A DNA stretch of 64,000 bases from Rotaria sp. Silwood1 (taxonomy: Eukaryota > Rotifera > Eurotatoria > Philodinida > Philodinidae): the NCBI GenBank assembly GCA_905250075.1, contig CAJNOP010000020.1:2226862-2290861 (forward strand), read 5' to 3'. The notes under the pieces are model-generated. The model was not told the DNA's origin, did not search any database, and saw nothing but the letters and a program-made list of their open reading frames with translations. Both the position numbers and the translations under genes were made by a program. Below are positions 33,667-47,900 of this stretch, one piece after another (positions within the stretch are counted from its first letter, which is position 1; each line of letters opens with the position of its first letter).

Positions 33667-34082
33667 AATGATAAGAGAATAAAATCTAAAATAAATATTG
33701 GCAAAAAACGCAAGAACATATTCGAATTTTGATTAAAAATATAAAATAAAACAAAGATTGGTTTCTTTTTCATATAATATATTTTTATAAAAAAGAATTA
33801 AAATATATATAATTACAATAAAAAGAATTTTTCTAAATTATGTTTCATATTTTTAATCCATAAACTGTTGAACCAAAACACTTTTATCTGAAAAATCGAA
33901 GATGGAAGTACCCTTGAAACTAACGATTATCAATAAATAGAAAATATAATTGTACACTCACACACACACAACAAAAGAAATTGCTTCGTCCAAACATAAA
34001 ATAAAAATTACTAATATGAAAGACAATCACTAAGAGCATGTTAAAATAAAAGTATTCGGTCGGTTTCATTGGTTTCTATGTG
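33667..34082. other. Spacer between GPATCH1 start and MROH1 stop
   Basis: 416 bp, very AT-rich, between two minus-strand genes. It should hold the GPATCH1 promoter and the MROH1 3' untranslated region. A short CACACACACAA run lies at about 33959. Nothing else is seen. Confidence 0.5.
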
Positions 34083-37000
34083 TTAGAATTTATACATAAA
34101 ATGCATTGCTTCAGCAACTCGGCAACGTACATCAGGATTTGAATCTTTTAATAGAACAAGAAACGCTACGAAAAAAAAGAAAACAACATTACATTTTTTT
34201 TTTCTATTTGAAATTAAAAAAAGCCTAGAACTATTTACCATTTAAAATATGTTCTTTGGATAAATTATTAATTTGTTCTTCAGTTAAATTAAATATTAAA
34301 TAACCAGCTACAATTGCTGCATTAGCACGTAATTCTGGTACAGGATTTTTGAAAAAGATTATACAATTCATAATAAAAAAATTAACTTTATAAGGATATT
34401 GTTGAACTAAAATTTTGGCAAAATCACTTATAAATTCTGTATATTGAAGAGTGGTTTTTGGTTGAAGAGTTTCTTTAAATAATTCGACTAATGTTGGTTG
34501 ATCCAGTAATGGTGCAATAGATTGAAAACATGTTTTACAACTTTCACGTACTGTTTCAACTGGATCATTTAAATGAAGTGTTAATGTTATTAAAGATGAA
34601 AATATTTGTTCAACAAATGCTTCACGTGAGCTTCCTTCACATACCGAAGCCATTTTTCCAAATAATGTAAATGCTGCTGAGCGTACTTTTGCTTCATCCT
34701 ATAAATTGTGAAAAAATAAACAGATATGTATATAAAACAAAATATTCTTACTTTTTCAAAACAAGGTCGAATACGTAGAAGAACATTCATAAGAATAGGT
34801 CGCACTTCATCTTCATTCATAACAGCAATTACATTTGATAATGAACACATTGCTTCAAGTGTAAGAAGATCATTTTTATCATCACGATCATCCAAACCAG
34901 AAACTAAAAAGAAAGTAAATCAAAGCTTATATTTTTGTTAATAAATGTTTAATATATATGTAGAAGTCCTACTTAATGATGCCAGAATAGTGGTTGGTAA
35001 ACCTTTATCTTCTGGACTATCACGAACTGGTCGCCACCAACCAAGACCACGTAAACAAAATTTCCTTACATAAATATTATGATCCACTAAACGTCCCAAT
35101 AGATACCGAATAAGTTCACGAACAAAACGTTGATCTTCACTATCATCAGGATTACATCGTATAAGTTCGGCAAAAAACGCTGATACACATACACGTTGAA
35201 TATCATAAGGACCATCAAGCACTTGACCAAGTAATTCAATAATAACATTTAATTGTTTTTGATTTATATGATTGCAACGTGCTAGACCTTGAGCAAGTGC
35301 TTCAAGAGCTGAATCAGCTGTATCAAATTTATTCATCTTTTCCCAAGGCACTACATTATTAATTTCTGATTGACATTTATAAACTTTCAGAAAATGCATC
35401 ATACAATCTTTCGATAAACGCCATGGTTCAATTTTTTTTAATTCATTATTTGAAGGTCCAGCAGTATTTTGTTGTTGTTCAGAAGCAGATAATGTTTTAG
35501 ATGAAGTACGAGACGATTTTGAATCAAATATACTTAGACGTGATGATGTTTTTTTTGTATTTGTAGCTGTTGCATTAGACACGAAAACGTTACTGGCATT
35601 ACTTGTTGTTGAATCGCGTCGAGAACTACCATTAGGTGGTGCAATACGACGTAATGGTGGTACATTTTGTGGTGGTAGTGTATCAACATGTGAAGCCATA
35701 CGTATGAAGAGAGCAACGAACAAACGTGGAAAAGCATATTCACCAAGATCACACATTCGATCTGATTGAAACCATTCATTGAGCAAATATAAAGCCATAA
35801 GTGGTTGAGCAGTAGCATGTCGTTGTGAACCTTTTTCTTCATAGGGTAGTGAACGTGACCAACATTCCATTATTTGTGCTATAACAGCTTCAGTCAATGG
35901 TCGATTATCGGCGAGATCATGAATAATAGTCACAAGATTTCTATAAAGCAAATAGGCAATCGAATGAAGCATTATTTTTCAAAATGATTTACTTGGTGAA
36001 TGGTACACCGAAATTCATCAATGTACTAAATACACGAGTTGAACATGACAAACTAAGTTGTTTGAAGGTACCTCGTAATGCTCGTAAGACATCCTCATTG
36101 GTAATTTGATTATATTTATTAAGCATAATACTGAAGATGTAATCGATCTAGATAAAAATGATAATAAGAAAATGAACACTAGCAAAATTATGAAATATAA
36201 AGAATAATTCATTACTTGATCAGCTAATTCACCATGTCGACAATCAAATATTTTACAAAGAACATTGCATACCACGACTGAGCCCACTGCTCGTGTATCA
36301 GCAATAATTTCAGTAGCTTTTTCGATAAACGATAAAAGACAACGTGGTTCAATATTACCCGATAAACTCTATACAAATTTAAAGAAAAAGCATGCATTGT
36401 AGTTATTAATCTTCAAGTCGATTTGATCGGATAAACAGCAATGTTTGAATGCAAGTGGTTTATACTAATAGAAATTCTATTGGGGTTAGTTATATTAATA
36501 CATTCCATTACAATTGTTTATTAACTAAAGAAGTCAAGCTAAGAAAAATAGATGCAGTCGAAGGGAAACAATTCATAAGGGTAAACAACGAGATAGGTGA
36601 CAAAATAGTACCTGATCATGCTCTTCGACAGTTCTAGTGAGATTATAGTACTGTTTATAGATCATTTTTAAATAAATATAACCATTTTTTGATGAGAATA
36701 ATATACTCACTTGTATAGTATCATCATTTGCTGATTTATCTTGCTCAACAGCACTCTGTTCACCATTTGAATTTTCCATGACACCTTCAATAAATAAACA
36801 ATGAATTTTATGAATATCATTAGTCAAAAAGTCACCGGTTGCAAGTTGCGTTTGAAGATGTAATAATCTAGTAAGACTTGCATTTGTTGCTAATTCAATT
36901 GATGATTCTGTATCAGTTAAATACATAAGACAAAGAGCCATAATACCCCCAACATCTATCAGATTCTGTTTTTGTAATTAATAAAATGAATACTTTTCAA

Positions 37001-40000
37001 ATATTCTTTAAAATACCTGTTCTTTCAATTTATTCATTGGATCTGATTGAATAAGTTGATTAAGAATATCAAAAGCACGTGCACGCTCATAGACTTGGAG
37101 TGAAAGACAAAAAGGTTCAAGAAGCTAAATAGGAGAGAGAGACTATAATTTTTTTTCAAATACAAAACATTTGTTTCCTTTTCTAATATAATCATTCCTA
37201 ATTTTGATATTATATGGATCAATTCATGAAAAAACTATAGTAGTTTTCTTTCATACAATAAAAAAAAATCTTCAAATATTTGTTGTTTCTCTTACATTAA
37301 TAAGACTAGGAAATGTTTCAGATGAATCACCCAAATTAAGCAATTCAATAATGAGTGCACCAAGTGATGCAGAAATTTCGTCTTTTTGACTTGATGAAAG
37401 TTCCTAAATTATAAAACATTTTATGATCCTAATAAAACAAAATCTCAAAAATACTTACAAGTTTTGTCGAACAGTACCAATGCAACATAGCTCGAGCTAA
37501 TTGATATTTTTCAGGAAGTATTGGTTCTGGTTGAAGAATACTAAAATAATAAATCAATTCAATGATTATTACAAAGTTATTTATTTATTTTTTCTTTCTC
37601 TTTACATAAGTGCATGACAGGCTCGGACACATTGATTAAATGTTGTTGGTTGTAATTTAACATTTGTTTCTTGTGTAATATAATTATTCATTTCTTGTAT
37701 AAGATCATTTCGTGATGCAAAAACAAAATCAGTTTTCAAATGATTTTTATTCATTGATTGGGCAAGAATAACAAATGATTTTGCAACAATTAATTTTCCT
37801 GTTTCGTCTTTGATTGTTCGAGCTATTTTAACAGCATTAATAAGTATACTTGTTTCCATACGAGAAATAATTAAATCAAGTGTTGCATATATTGAAACAT
37901 AAGCATAAGCTAAAAGAGTTGTTGCACGTAATAAATCAGAATGTGTGTCAGTTTTTGAACTAAGAAAACCAAAAAGACCACTACTTCCACTTGATGTTGA
38001 ACTTGAACTTTTTGAATCACCGATTTTTAAATACATATCAAGTCGTTGTAATACAATATCAAGATGTGTTGTTGAACAAAATCCAAACATTGTTGCCCAG
38101 CCATTTCGTTCATGTTCATGTTGAAAATTAATAACTGTCATCATAGATTCAAGTGTACGAGTAACAAATTCATTTCTTTTTGATTTACGTAATACAATAC
38201 CAATACATTTATAAGCAAAACCACGTTCATGTTCTAATTTTATATATAAAGGTAATTGTTTAACAAAACAAGCACCTATATCACTAATCCAATCTTCTTG
38301 TTCAACGACATCAAGCGTTTTTGAAAGAAACTAAATAAAAATTATTGTTTTTTTTTATTTAATGTGTACAAAAATAGAACAAAATGTATAAATACTTTAA
38401 GCATAAGATCTTGCCAATTTGCTGAATCAAATTTTTTATTTTCATCATCATCATTTAAATTTTGAAGTAAACGTGGAATAACCTTTTCCCATAATTCTCT
38501 TAATTCCGTTTTAAGTTCTGTTACAGCTATACGAAGAAAATTAAGTATTGATATACCACGTGTTTCTTCAACTAATGGTTCACCCAAAAGAACCTATTTA
38601 GAAAAACAAAATAACTAATTAGTAGAGAAAAAGAAAAACGAACAGAACAAATGAGAATATATTGTTATACATACAAAACATCGTGTAATAATGTCATTTG
38701 GTTTTGGTAAATTAGCTAAAAGTTCAAAATCAACCCAAAATGTATCTTTTTTTGCTGTTATTTGTTGTTGACCAGATTGTGCTAATGCTTTAGTAATTAT
38801 TCCAAATGCACCAGTATACATTTCTGGTATGAGAAATTCCATTAATAATGGCCATAAAACCTTTAATAGAAAAAAAAGAAAACAAAATATTCTTAATGAA
38901 AAATTTCAATAAATTTCAAATTGTTTACTTCATCCATTCCTGCAATAGTCGAACTAAAAGCATTTAAAATATTTCGACACATTATTCTAACATCAGCATT
39001 GGGTGTTGTTGTTGTTGATGAATCTGTTTTATTATCTTCATGAGTTGTTAGAGGATATGTACAATTTCGAACAATATATTCAATTAAAAATGTTCGTCCT
39101 TCTAATTGTAAATAACCATGACAAGCCATAGCAACAATTAATTGTGATAAATATTTTGTAATCTAAATAAAACCAAATACAAAAAGTGTTAAAAAACAAA
39201 AAAACACAAACTTTCAATGTTGCTGTATTTAATGTTGGTCTTAAACTTGATACAAGTAATGATTTATAATCAAATGGCGTTGATGGTGCATCATTACCAA
39301 ATGCATAAACAAGATGACGATAAATAACAAGAAGTACAATACGAGCTTTATCATTAGTACCAGCTTGCTCCATACGTTGTAATAACCAAGGCCATATTGC
39401 TTGTGGTGCATGTTTACCTAAAATAAAATGATAAAAACTTCTATTTTTATTTTATTTTTTGTTCTCGTACCTAGTATTGATAATGTTCGTAATAATTCAT
39501 TTTGATTTTTAATAGCATGTTCATTACCACTTTCAAATGTATCATAATTAATTTGAATCTATAAAAGAAAATCAATTATTTAATTCAAATAGAATTAGCT
39601 TATTATCATTTTACTTCATTTAAAACTTCTCTTAGAATAATATCCATTGACTGTTTTAATTGTGGTACATTCCATTGATGAGCCAATAATACAACAGAAT
39701 TTAATGTTTCACTAACATATAAATGATCAACAGTTTTTCGATAAAATCCAAGTACATTTGGTATTAAACGTGGAAATTGTTCTGTAAATTTTGATGAAGA
39801 AAATAAATAAACAAGACGACCAATAGCTTGTACACATATATTTCGAACCTTTCAATTTAGAAAAATAAAAGAATCAAAGTATTTGAATTGAAATCTTTTT
39901 TTTTTCTTATACTTTAATTTCTTTGGATCCAATCCAAGCTGATGTAAGAAAAACTTCATATGCCGCAAATGCATCATTTTCAAATTGTTGTGGAGCAAAT

Positions 40001-41504
40001 GTTGCACGTGCTGCTTCGTCACCATTAGCTTGAAAATCAATTAAAGCCAAACAAAATTTATAAAGTACTGCTGTATAAACCCAACGATAGTTCTCTTGTT
40101 TAATCATGCCCATCATTGGTAATATACGACTAAACATTGGACGTAATTGATGAACCATACCACGCGCTAAATAGATAAGAAAATACTATCTAAACTATAA
40201 TGGGAAAGTTTTGGCACGAAATATTCGCCATTTTTTCAGCCACTAAAAGTCAACTGGTTAGAACCAGTAGCAGCTAGTTTCAAACAGAAGTTTGCGCGAT
40301 TTTCCAGAATATATTCAAAGTTTTCTTCTGCGATATGATAGAGCATCTATCAATAACTTTTTTGAAAAAGCCGGGAATAGTGTTTGAGCAAAGCACAGTA
40401 GGAATTTTGAAACAGCTTCAACGGAATGTTAATGTAGACCACTGAATTCTGTACAGAATAAGATATTACATTAAGTACAATCTCATCTATGCGTTTTCAC
40501 GAAAGAGCTAGTTTCTATGAAAATCAACACTGATAAAAAAATGATTTTTCCAAAAAATGCTTTTACAGTACAAAAGTTTTAAAATTTGCCATGCCAATTT
40601 CAATAGAACGTCTTGTAGAATAAACTTTGCTCTACAAAATTGAACCATTAGAAATTGTTTTACTTTTTGAATTTGATAGATTTACGATCGAAATACAAAT
40701 TTGACCAAAAGAGTATTCTCTACAAGTCAGTACTATTTTGGACTTTTTAAAACAATCTGATGATAGTTGTCTTCAAGCGACCGAAAAATGAACGAATACT
40801 TGCTGTCAAGATTTTGTCGCTATAAATTATGTTTATTTTACAAATGAAATATTCTTACGATTGGCTTCAGCAAGACTACCAACTGTTTGTAGAACAAAAA
40901 ATTGTGGTAATTGACCAGCTTGCATATGTGGTAAAAGAGCTGTACAAACAAGATCAGGTTCACATTTGCCAATTTCAACTAATACATCAGAAGCAGCTTG
41001 TTGCCACAAGGGAATTAATTCCTATATAATACATAATGATTGCAAAAAAAAAGAATAAATTTTGGAAGTATAGAAACAAACTTTTGGCATTGTTAATTCA
41101 TTGATAGTAACACGAGTAAGTGATTGAAATGTATCACTATCAAATGGTGTTCCTCCTTCTTTGTCTTGATGATAATTAAGAATACGTTGTATAACACGTA
41201 AGATAGCTGCTCGATGTGAATCAGGTAATTTTTGATGTTTATCAAGATAATTCGTACATAATTTTACTGTTGGTTGAGGTAATTTTTTACCAGTATCAAC
41301 AATTGATTGGGCAACATTATCGCGTACTTTCTCATTCTTATCCGAAAGTGTATCGATTAGAGCAATAGTCAATGCTAAAGAAAAAGGAAATTATAAGTAT
41401 TTAAAATATTATTTCTTTTGTTGTTTTGATTAATTTATAAGCTTTTTATGCACACGTGTGATACATAGCTGATTCTTACTTTCCACAGAGTTTTGTGAAT
41501 CCAT
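34083..41504 (-). CDS. MROH1: Maestro heat-like repeat-containing protein family member 1
   Basis: MROH1 is a very long HEAT-repeat scaffold, tied in mammals to lysosome positioning and turnover. The start exon is 41504-41480 (M-D-S-Q-N-S-V-E), then 41374-41082, with some twenty more exons down to the stop at 34083-34085. Family landmarks in order are A-L-I-D-T-L-S-D-K-N, Y-L-D-K-H-Q-K-L-P-D-S-H-R-A-A-I-L-R, L-W-Q-Q-A-A-S-D-V-L-V, Q-A-I-G-R-L-V-Y-L-F, I-E-Y-I-V-R-N-C, M-Y-T-G-A-F-G, K-W/C-I-G-I-V-L-R-type positions near 38200, F-G-F-C-S-T-T-H-L-D, and near the end S-A-F-F-A-E-L-I and L-R-G-L-G-W-W. The last exon reads L-L-K-D-S-N-P-D-V-R-C-R-V-A-E-A-M. The order and ends match the human protein throughout (about 1640 residues there). 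Most introns are 50-70 bp. One of about 690 bp (near 40167-40858) and one of about 240 bp near 36370 are longer, with no recognised element. No frame breaks were noticed. Confidence 0.9.
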
Positions 41505-41940
41505 AATACCAATCGAGAATATTATCTATAAATAGGTTTGAAATGTTTTCTGAGTTAAATTTTTCTTTTCCATGTATATACATAGAAAATAGCAAAGAGT
41601 TTTTTTTTTCTCGTTGAAATTACACAAAAAAAAAAAAAATGAAACGTATGAGAAAAAGAAAAGAACCCAAAAAGAAAAGAAAAGAAAAATAACCAATGTC
41701 TGGAATACGCACAATAACAACAAATATATATATATGTATATATAGAATATTTATGAAATGAATGTTTTCTATAGGCGAATTCACCACATAATACAACGCA
41801 ATGCTGCTAAAACAAAAGAGAAGAAAAAAAACCGAAAACTTTAACACGTTGTAACGATCAATGACCAGAAAGTGCGAGAGTAAATGAAAGACGAGACAAC
41901 GCGTTTTTGTTTTTGTTTTTAAAGTTCGAAATAACTACTA
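41505..41940. other. Spacer between MROH1 start and USP34 stop
   Basis: 436 bp between two minus-strand genes, holding the MROH1 promoter side and the USP34 3' untranslated region. It has poly-A/T tracts (about 41600-41700) and a short TA-rich run. No gene is seen. Confidence 0.5.
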
Positions 41941-44900
41941 TTATTGTTCAATCGTGGTTGATTCATTAGTTATATTATTCATATTTGTCAAAAATGTTTG
42001 TAAAATTTGTAATGCATCCATAATAGCTTTACGTTTTGGATCATTATTTGTTATATCAATTGCTAAATTATTATCATCTAAACGTCGTTTTTTTATTGGA
42101 TTACTTTCATCATCAATAATTGTCGTTGTTGTTGCTGTTGTTGTTGCTGTTTCATTTTCTTGTTGTTGCAATTGTTGTTGTTCATCATCAATTAATAATT
42201 GTAATTGCAAATTTTGTTCAATACATCGTATACTTTGTTCAATTACAGTTTGAATTTTATTTTTATCATTAATTAATTGACAATGTAAATATATTTCTAA
42301 TGCTTTAATATCACCAATAATTTGTGTATGAGAATAATTAATTGATTTTGATAATTTTTTATATGATTGTGACCAATCTAAATTTGTTTGTGATTCATTA
42401 AATATTGATTGTAAACAATGTTCACATGTTTTATTTAATAATTGTTCAAGACGTTGTATGAATGCATGTATAGAATCAGTTGATGCTGCTGTTGTTGTTG
42501 TTGTTGTTGTTGCTGCTACTGCTGCTGTTGGCAAAGTTTTTTTCATATTTAATATCATTGGTAAATATGTATAGAGAAATGAATAATTATCTGTTTGATG
42601 TAATGATATACGTTCATCAATTAATACAATTTCAATATAATGATGAAAATAATATGATGATGATGTTTGTAATAAATCGTGTATTAAGGTTTGTGCACTT
42701 GTTTTTGATTGATTGGAAATTTCAAGACATAATTTAGCAAATAAATGTAAATGCATACTTTGTACACCTTCACAAGCAACAAGTGTGACAAGACTTAATA
42801 TAGAACCATTTAGAGAATTTTGATTATAAGCATAACGTGCTAAGGAATCAATAAACGTATGATAAGGTGAATAATATGCATGAACAGCACGATCAAAATC
42901 TAAAGAATGTTAGAAAATTTGAAGTTTTTTCAAAGGAAAAAAGAAAAACTAATAGAAACAAACCTAAATCACGACCTTTAGATGTTTCAAGTAATTGAGT
43001 TTTGAAATACATGCCAAAATGTGGTCGAAATGGAGTATGAACAGATTGATTACCAATACGATCGATTGTTCCTTAAAGACAAATTTGAACAATGAAGAGA
43101 ATGGTTTGAGTTCTATTTTCATACAAATAGAAGATCAAGAATATAAATATTTAGAAAAATCTTCTATTGTATAAGAATTGTTTTTATAAATTTTAATGAG
43201 AAGACTTTTTTGAGCAGAAAAAAAAATGAGAACAATTTTAAAGTGTCAGCTGACGAATATGAAAATTATGCATATTTTCATATAAATATACTAATGAAAA
43301 TTTTAATCTTGCAAGAAATTAATGTTCGATACATATCCACAAAAAATGATGCGCAAACTTCAGTACGACCAGCAATGAAATGGTCCTGAACAAAGTTGTA
43401 ACAGCTATTTGTCTTTAATCATTAGCCTAATCGATTCGTACTTATAAAAACTATTGTTCATAATAATGACAATATCAGGCTGATCAATAAATCAAAAAAC
43501 AAAACATCTTTTTTTCTAATGTCTTCATTTGAGCAACTATTCAATAAAATTACCTTGTTGTTGTTGTTGTTGTTGTTGCTGTGAATTATTTATTAGTTGT
43601 TTTCTTCGTGGAAAATCTTTAAAAACAAAAACAAAACAAAATTTATATTCAATTTTCTTTAGTTTATATTCAAGTTTTTTCTTACATGGTCCAAGTTGTG
43701 GATGTGGTTGTGCAGCTGCTTGTTCATGTGTTGTTTTAACATGTAAAGCTACATGTGTTAAATCTTGTATAGTTAATTGTACAATAATTTTTTTTAATAA
43801 TTCAACAGAACGTTGTCGTATTTCACTTGAATTATATGAATTAAGTAATAAAAGTAATTTTCCAACTAATTCCATTTTTTCTTTCCATTGTGTACCAACA
43901 ATATTACGCATATTTATTGTTGAATTTGTTTGTGGTTTTTTTATATTTATATCGGCTGTATCAAGTAAATTAGCAATTAAACATAATAAATAAATTAAAT
44001 CATTTTGTATAGTTAATATTTGTGGATGTGTTTGATCATGATATAATGAAAATATTGTAAAAAATATTGTTGTTAATACAGGTAAACCACGACGATTTAA
44101 TATTTGTAAACGTTCATCATGTGATGCTTGTAAATCACACATATCACGTGTTAAATCAAGTATAATTGTCCATGATGAACGTATATCATTAAAACGATAA
44201 ATTAATATATATAAATCTTTTTTAAATTCTTGAATTATTTGTTGATCTTCATTTGAAAGATTATCACGATTTGTATGTGATATAATTTTACATATTGATG
44301 ATAATTGTTCACATGCATCAGGATATAATTGTACATATGGTAAAACATTTTTTAATGCCCATGACATATTTTTATGTAATGCTAATTCTTTACAATATAA
44401 CCATGAATATTGACAAAATTGTTTTAATATATTATAATAAATAAATAAAAATAAACGATTATATAATATTAATTCTTGATCTTCATGATCAACTATAATT
44501 AAACACATTGGTAATTGTTGTTTAAAATCATGTTCATAATTTAATATATTAGTTAAAAAGATTTTTTCAGTTAATAATTGTTGTAATAAAATAAATATTA
44601 ATAATTTATTACCATTATTTATTGTATGATCTTCAGTTAATTTTGGATGTGATATTAATGAACATAATGAATGTAAATAATCATTTTCAGCTAATAAACA
44701 TTTTTCTGGTGTATAACGTGTAAAATGTATTAATATAGATAAATATTGTACAAGACGTTGTTGATTATCATTCATATGTAATTCACTTTGATCATGACCA
44801 ATTTCAATAAGAAGTTCAAGAAGATATGATAATAATGTTCGAAGTATAGGATATGTATCTGTTGTAAAATCTGATGGATATTGAGCAAATTGTTGATGAT

Positions 44901-47900
44901 CGAATAGAGAAGAAAATGATGCTGTATTCGAAACAGTTGATAACTGATTATGAAAAAGAAAATATTCAAATTAGATATTGAATTAAAAGTTTATTATAAG
45001 GAAATATTCTTAGGTATTGATTTGATTTTCAGTTGAAACTTAGTACATCTAGTAGACATTTGTCTACAGCAAAATGAGTTTGTATTTATGACTTGTTTCT
45101 GAGGACGTTGAACTTATTTTAAATAAGTTTTCGCTGTTAAGTTGCATAAAAAAATTTTCAAAACTGAGTTCCTCTAGATAATGAAACTTGGAAAAACAAA
45201 ACATACTGCATATACCATCTATGAAAAAGAGTCTATTACTTAAAAGCTTCATAAATTGGAAAGATTAAGGTTAGAAATTTAAAATTTTCTATGTAATCTA
45301 GTTTACTTGTACTAACGAGAAAAGTTTCCAAATGGATTAATTGTTTTAGAACAATGTGTATCATGTAGATTCGAATAAGCTGCGAATACCTTCGGAAATG
45401 TTCAAGTTATTAGCTTGTTGCTGCAAAAATATTGTATTTTTGTGATATTGTTCATGTCAATGCTGTGATCGTTCTCGGGAACATTAGTTTTCGACTTTGA
45501 CTTGAAACTTTTCATAGAGACAGTCTTTTGAAATTAGAACATGAAATCTACTAGTATATCCAAGCGATGTAAATCATTCACTTTTACTATAGTCGTGTCT
45601 TACGATAGGAGTGAGTCAAAAGAACTGAAACTTCCATAGTAAACTATTTTTTTTTAAAGCTTGTCTCTGTGCAAATCAATATTTCCGCAGCAATAAGATA
45701 AGAGTCTCAACTCTTTTAAAGAGACTATGATGCATATAGTTTTGACTGCAAAACAATTAATCATTAGGACACTTTCATCGTAAGTTCTGAATATATGACC
45801 CGATTAATCGTTTCATTAGAATTATGGAGTATTGTTTTTACGAAAATAAATACATTTGAGTAAAATTTGAAAAAATTCTTCAAGAATTAAACATAAATAA
45901 TTTTCAATCGAACTTTAAAAGCTTCTCCTAATTACAGCAAAAAAAAGAACTCAACAATAAAATCTTTCGTCTGAAGTTTAAGAATCTTTCAGGATTTATT
46001 CGATTAATTTTATTTATTGAAAACATCCAACAGATTTATATTCTATCAAAATCAAAATCTATTTCTATAGAATAATTCTTTACTCTCAATAAATCCACTT
46101 CAAATCATTATATTTTTCAATTGTCGAAAAATAATATCTGAAAATTCTTAATTAGAAACAAACATAAGTTTTTATCCAGAATAAATTTCGAAGAAATCAA
46201 TAATTTATATCAAATTCTTATTGTTATATTTTACTTGTTGATTAAATGTTAATAATGATGTAATTGTTCCATGTGTTGTAGTTGTTGTTGTTTGTGCTGC
46301 TGATGCTAATTGTTGTTTAGATAAATTTAAAAAATATTTTCCTGTTCTATATGTTTGTCGAAATATTGTTGATGGTACAAGTGCAACCATTAATTGTGCT
46401 ATTAATGTACGTACTTTCGTATATGTATTATATAATAAATATGGTTTTAACCATTGTCGTATATTATGATATATCCATCGATGTATAATTGATGATTTAT
46501 TAACAACATTATTAAACCATTCAAATACTTGTGTTGGACATATATCAATTAATTTTCCAATACGTATAACAATTAATGATGCAAAATCACAACAATTTTT
46601 ATCAGGATTCATTGTTAATGATATTTGCTGTTGTTGTTGTTGATCATTTGTATTATCATTAGTGGTATTATTTGAATTTTGTTCAATTAAATAAGTTAAA
46701 ACTTTAAATAATGATTGTACACTATTCATATCATTTTTATAATTTGTTATCCATTGTGATAAAAGATTAACTATTTTATTGGCATATACATCATTTTTAT
46801 AACATATTAATTGTATAATATGTGCTGTTGCTTTTAAATTAATATTATCAAGAATTTGTTGTTGAATAAAAGCAAAATCATTTTCAATAAATAAATGTAA
46901 ATCAAAATTTTCAAGATTTGAACGTGTACGTTCAGTTTCTAATAATAAAGCTATTAATGGAAACATTTTTTCAAATATACCTGGACGACTTAAATTACTA
47001 TTCGTTGGTAAACGTATTGTATTTAATGGTATTATATCATCATCAATAGCATTTGTTGTCATTAATAAATTAGTACTTGATTGATTTTCATCATCAGAAC
47101 TTGTATTTCCATCATCATTATTGTTATTATTATTATTATTATTATTTGATGATGATTGTTTAGGTTGTCGACCACGATGTAACATATAAAATGTTATTAA
47201 TTGTTGTATACATGAACAATCAAGTAATAAATAACATTCATCAATACCATTACGAGCAAAATCATGAAGAAAAACAAAATATTCTGACATATAACGTATA
47301 GATAAACGTGCACCACCTTCACTTATTATTGATAAATATTTACGAATAAATTGTTGAACAACAAGAGAATCTTCATTTGAAGAATCACTAGAAAATTAAA
47401 AAGAAAATAATAAATCAAGTTTTTATATAAAATTATAGATTTGCTCAAAAAAAAAAATTTTTTTTCCAGTAGAGTTCGTCAGATCCGAAGGGTTCTGATG
47501 ATTTGAGAAATGTCTTAGGTGTACTTGTCATTGAAGATAACAAAGCGAAAAATTAGATGGTCGGAATTTCCCCAATAGGATGTTCACCAATAGCGAAATT
47601 CCAGGATGTATGTAGGCGGAAGTTCTTGAGTTTTAATGTATTAACTAGATTGTATTGATATAAGAGAAAATATTTTCAACAAATTCTGTGTTTCTTCTTC
47701 ATAGTAAGTTTTTTTTAACAAAGCGATCGAATTCTTCATCAGATTATTCGTCGAAATCAACTTTTGACTTCAAATGTTACACACAAAAAGTTTGGAATTG
47801 GACTTTGTTTATGATAAATATATTCGATTTTCTAATATTGTATGCTAGTATTGAAAATTTTGATCTTATATTTTAAAATAGAATATATATTAGAAAATCC

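Noticed and set aside
42480-42737. Plus-strand open frame with a long leucine run
   Set aside because: It is the antisense of the Thr/Ala-rich C-terminal part of USP34.
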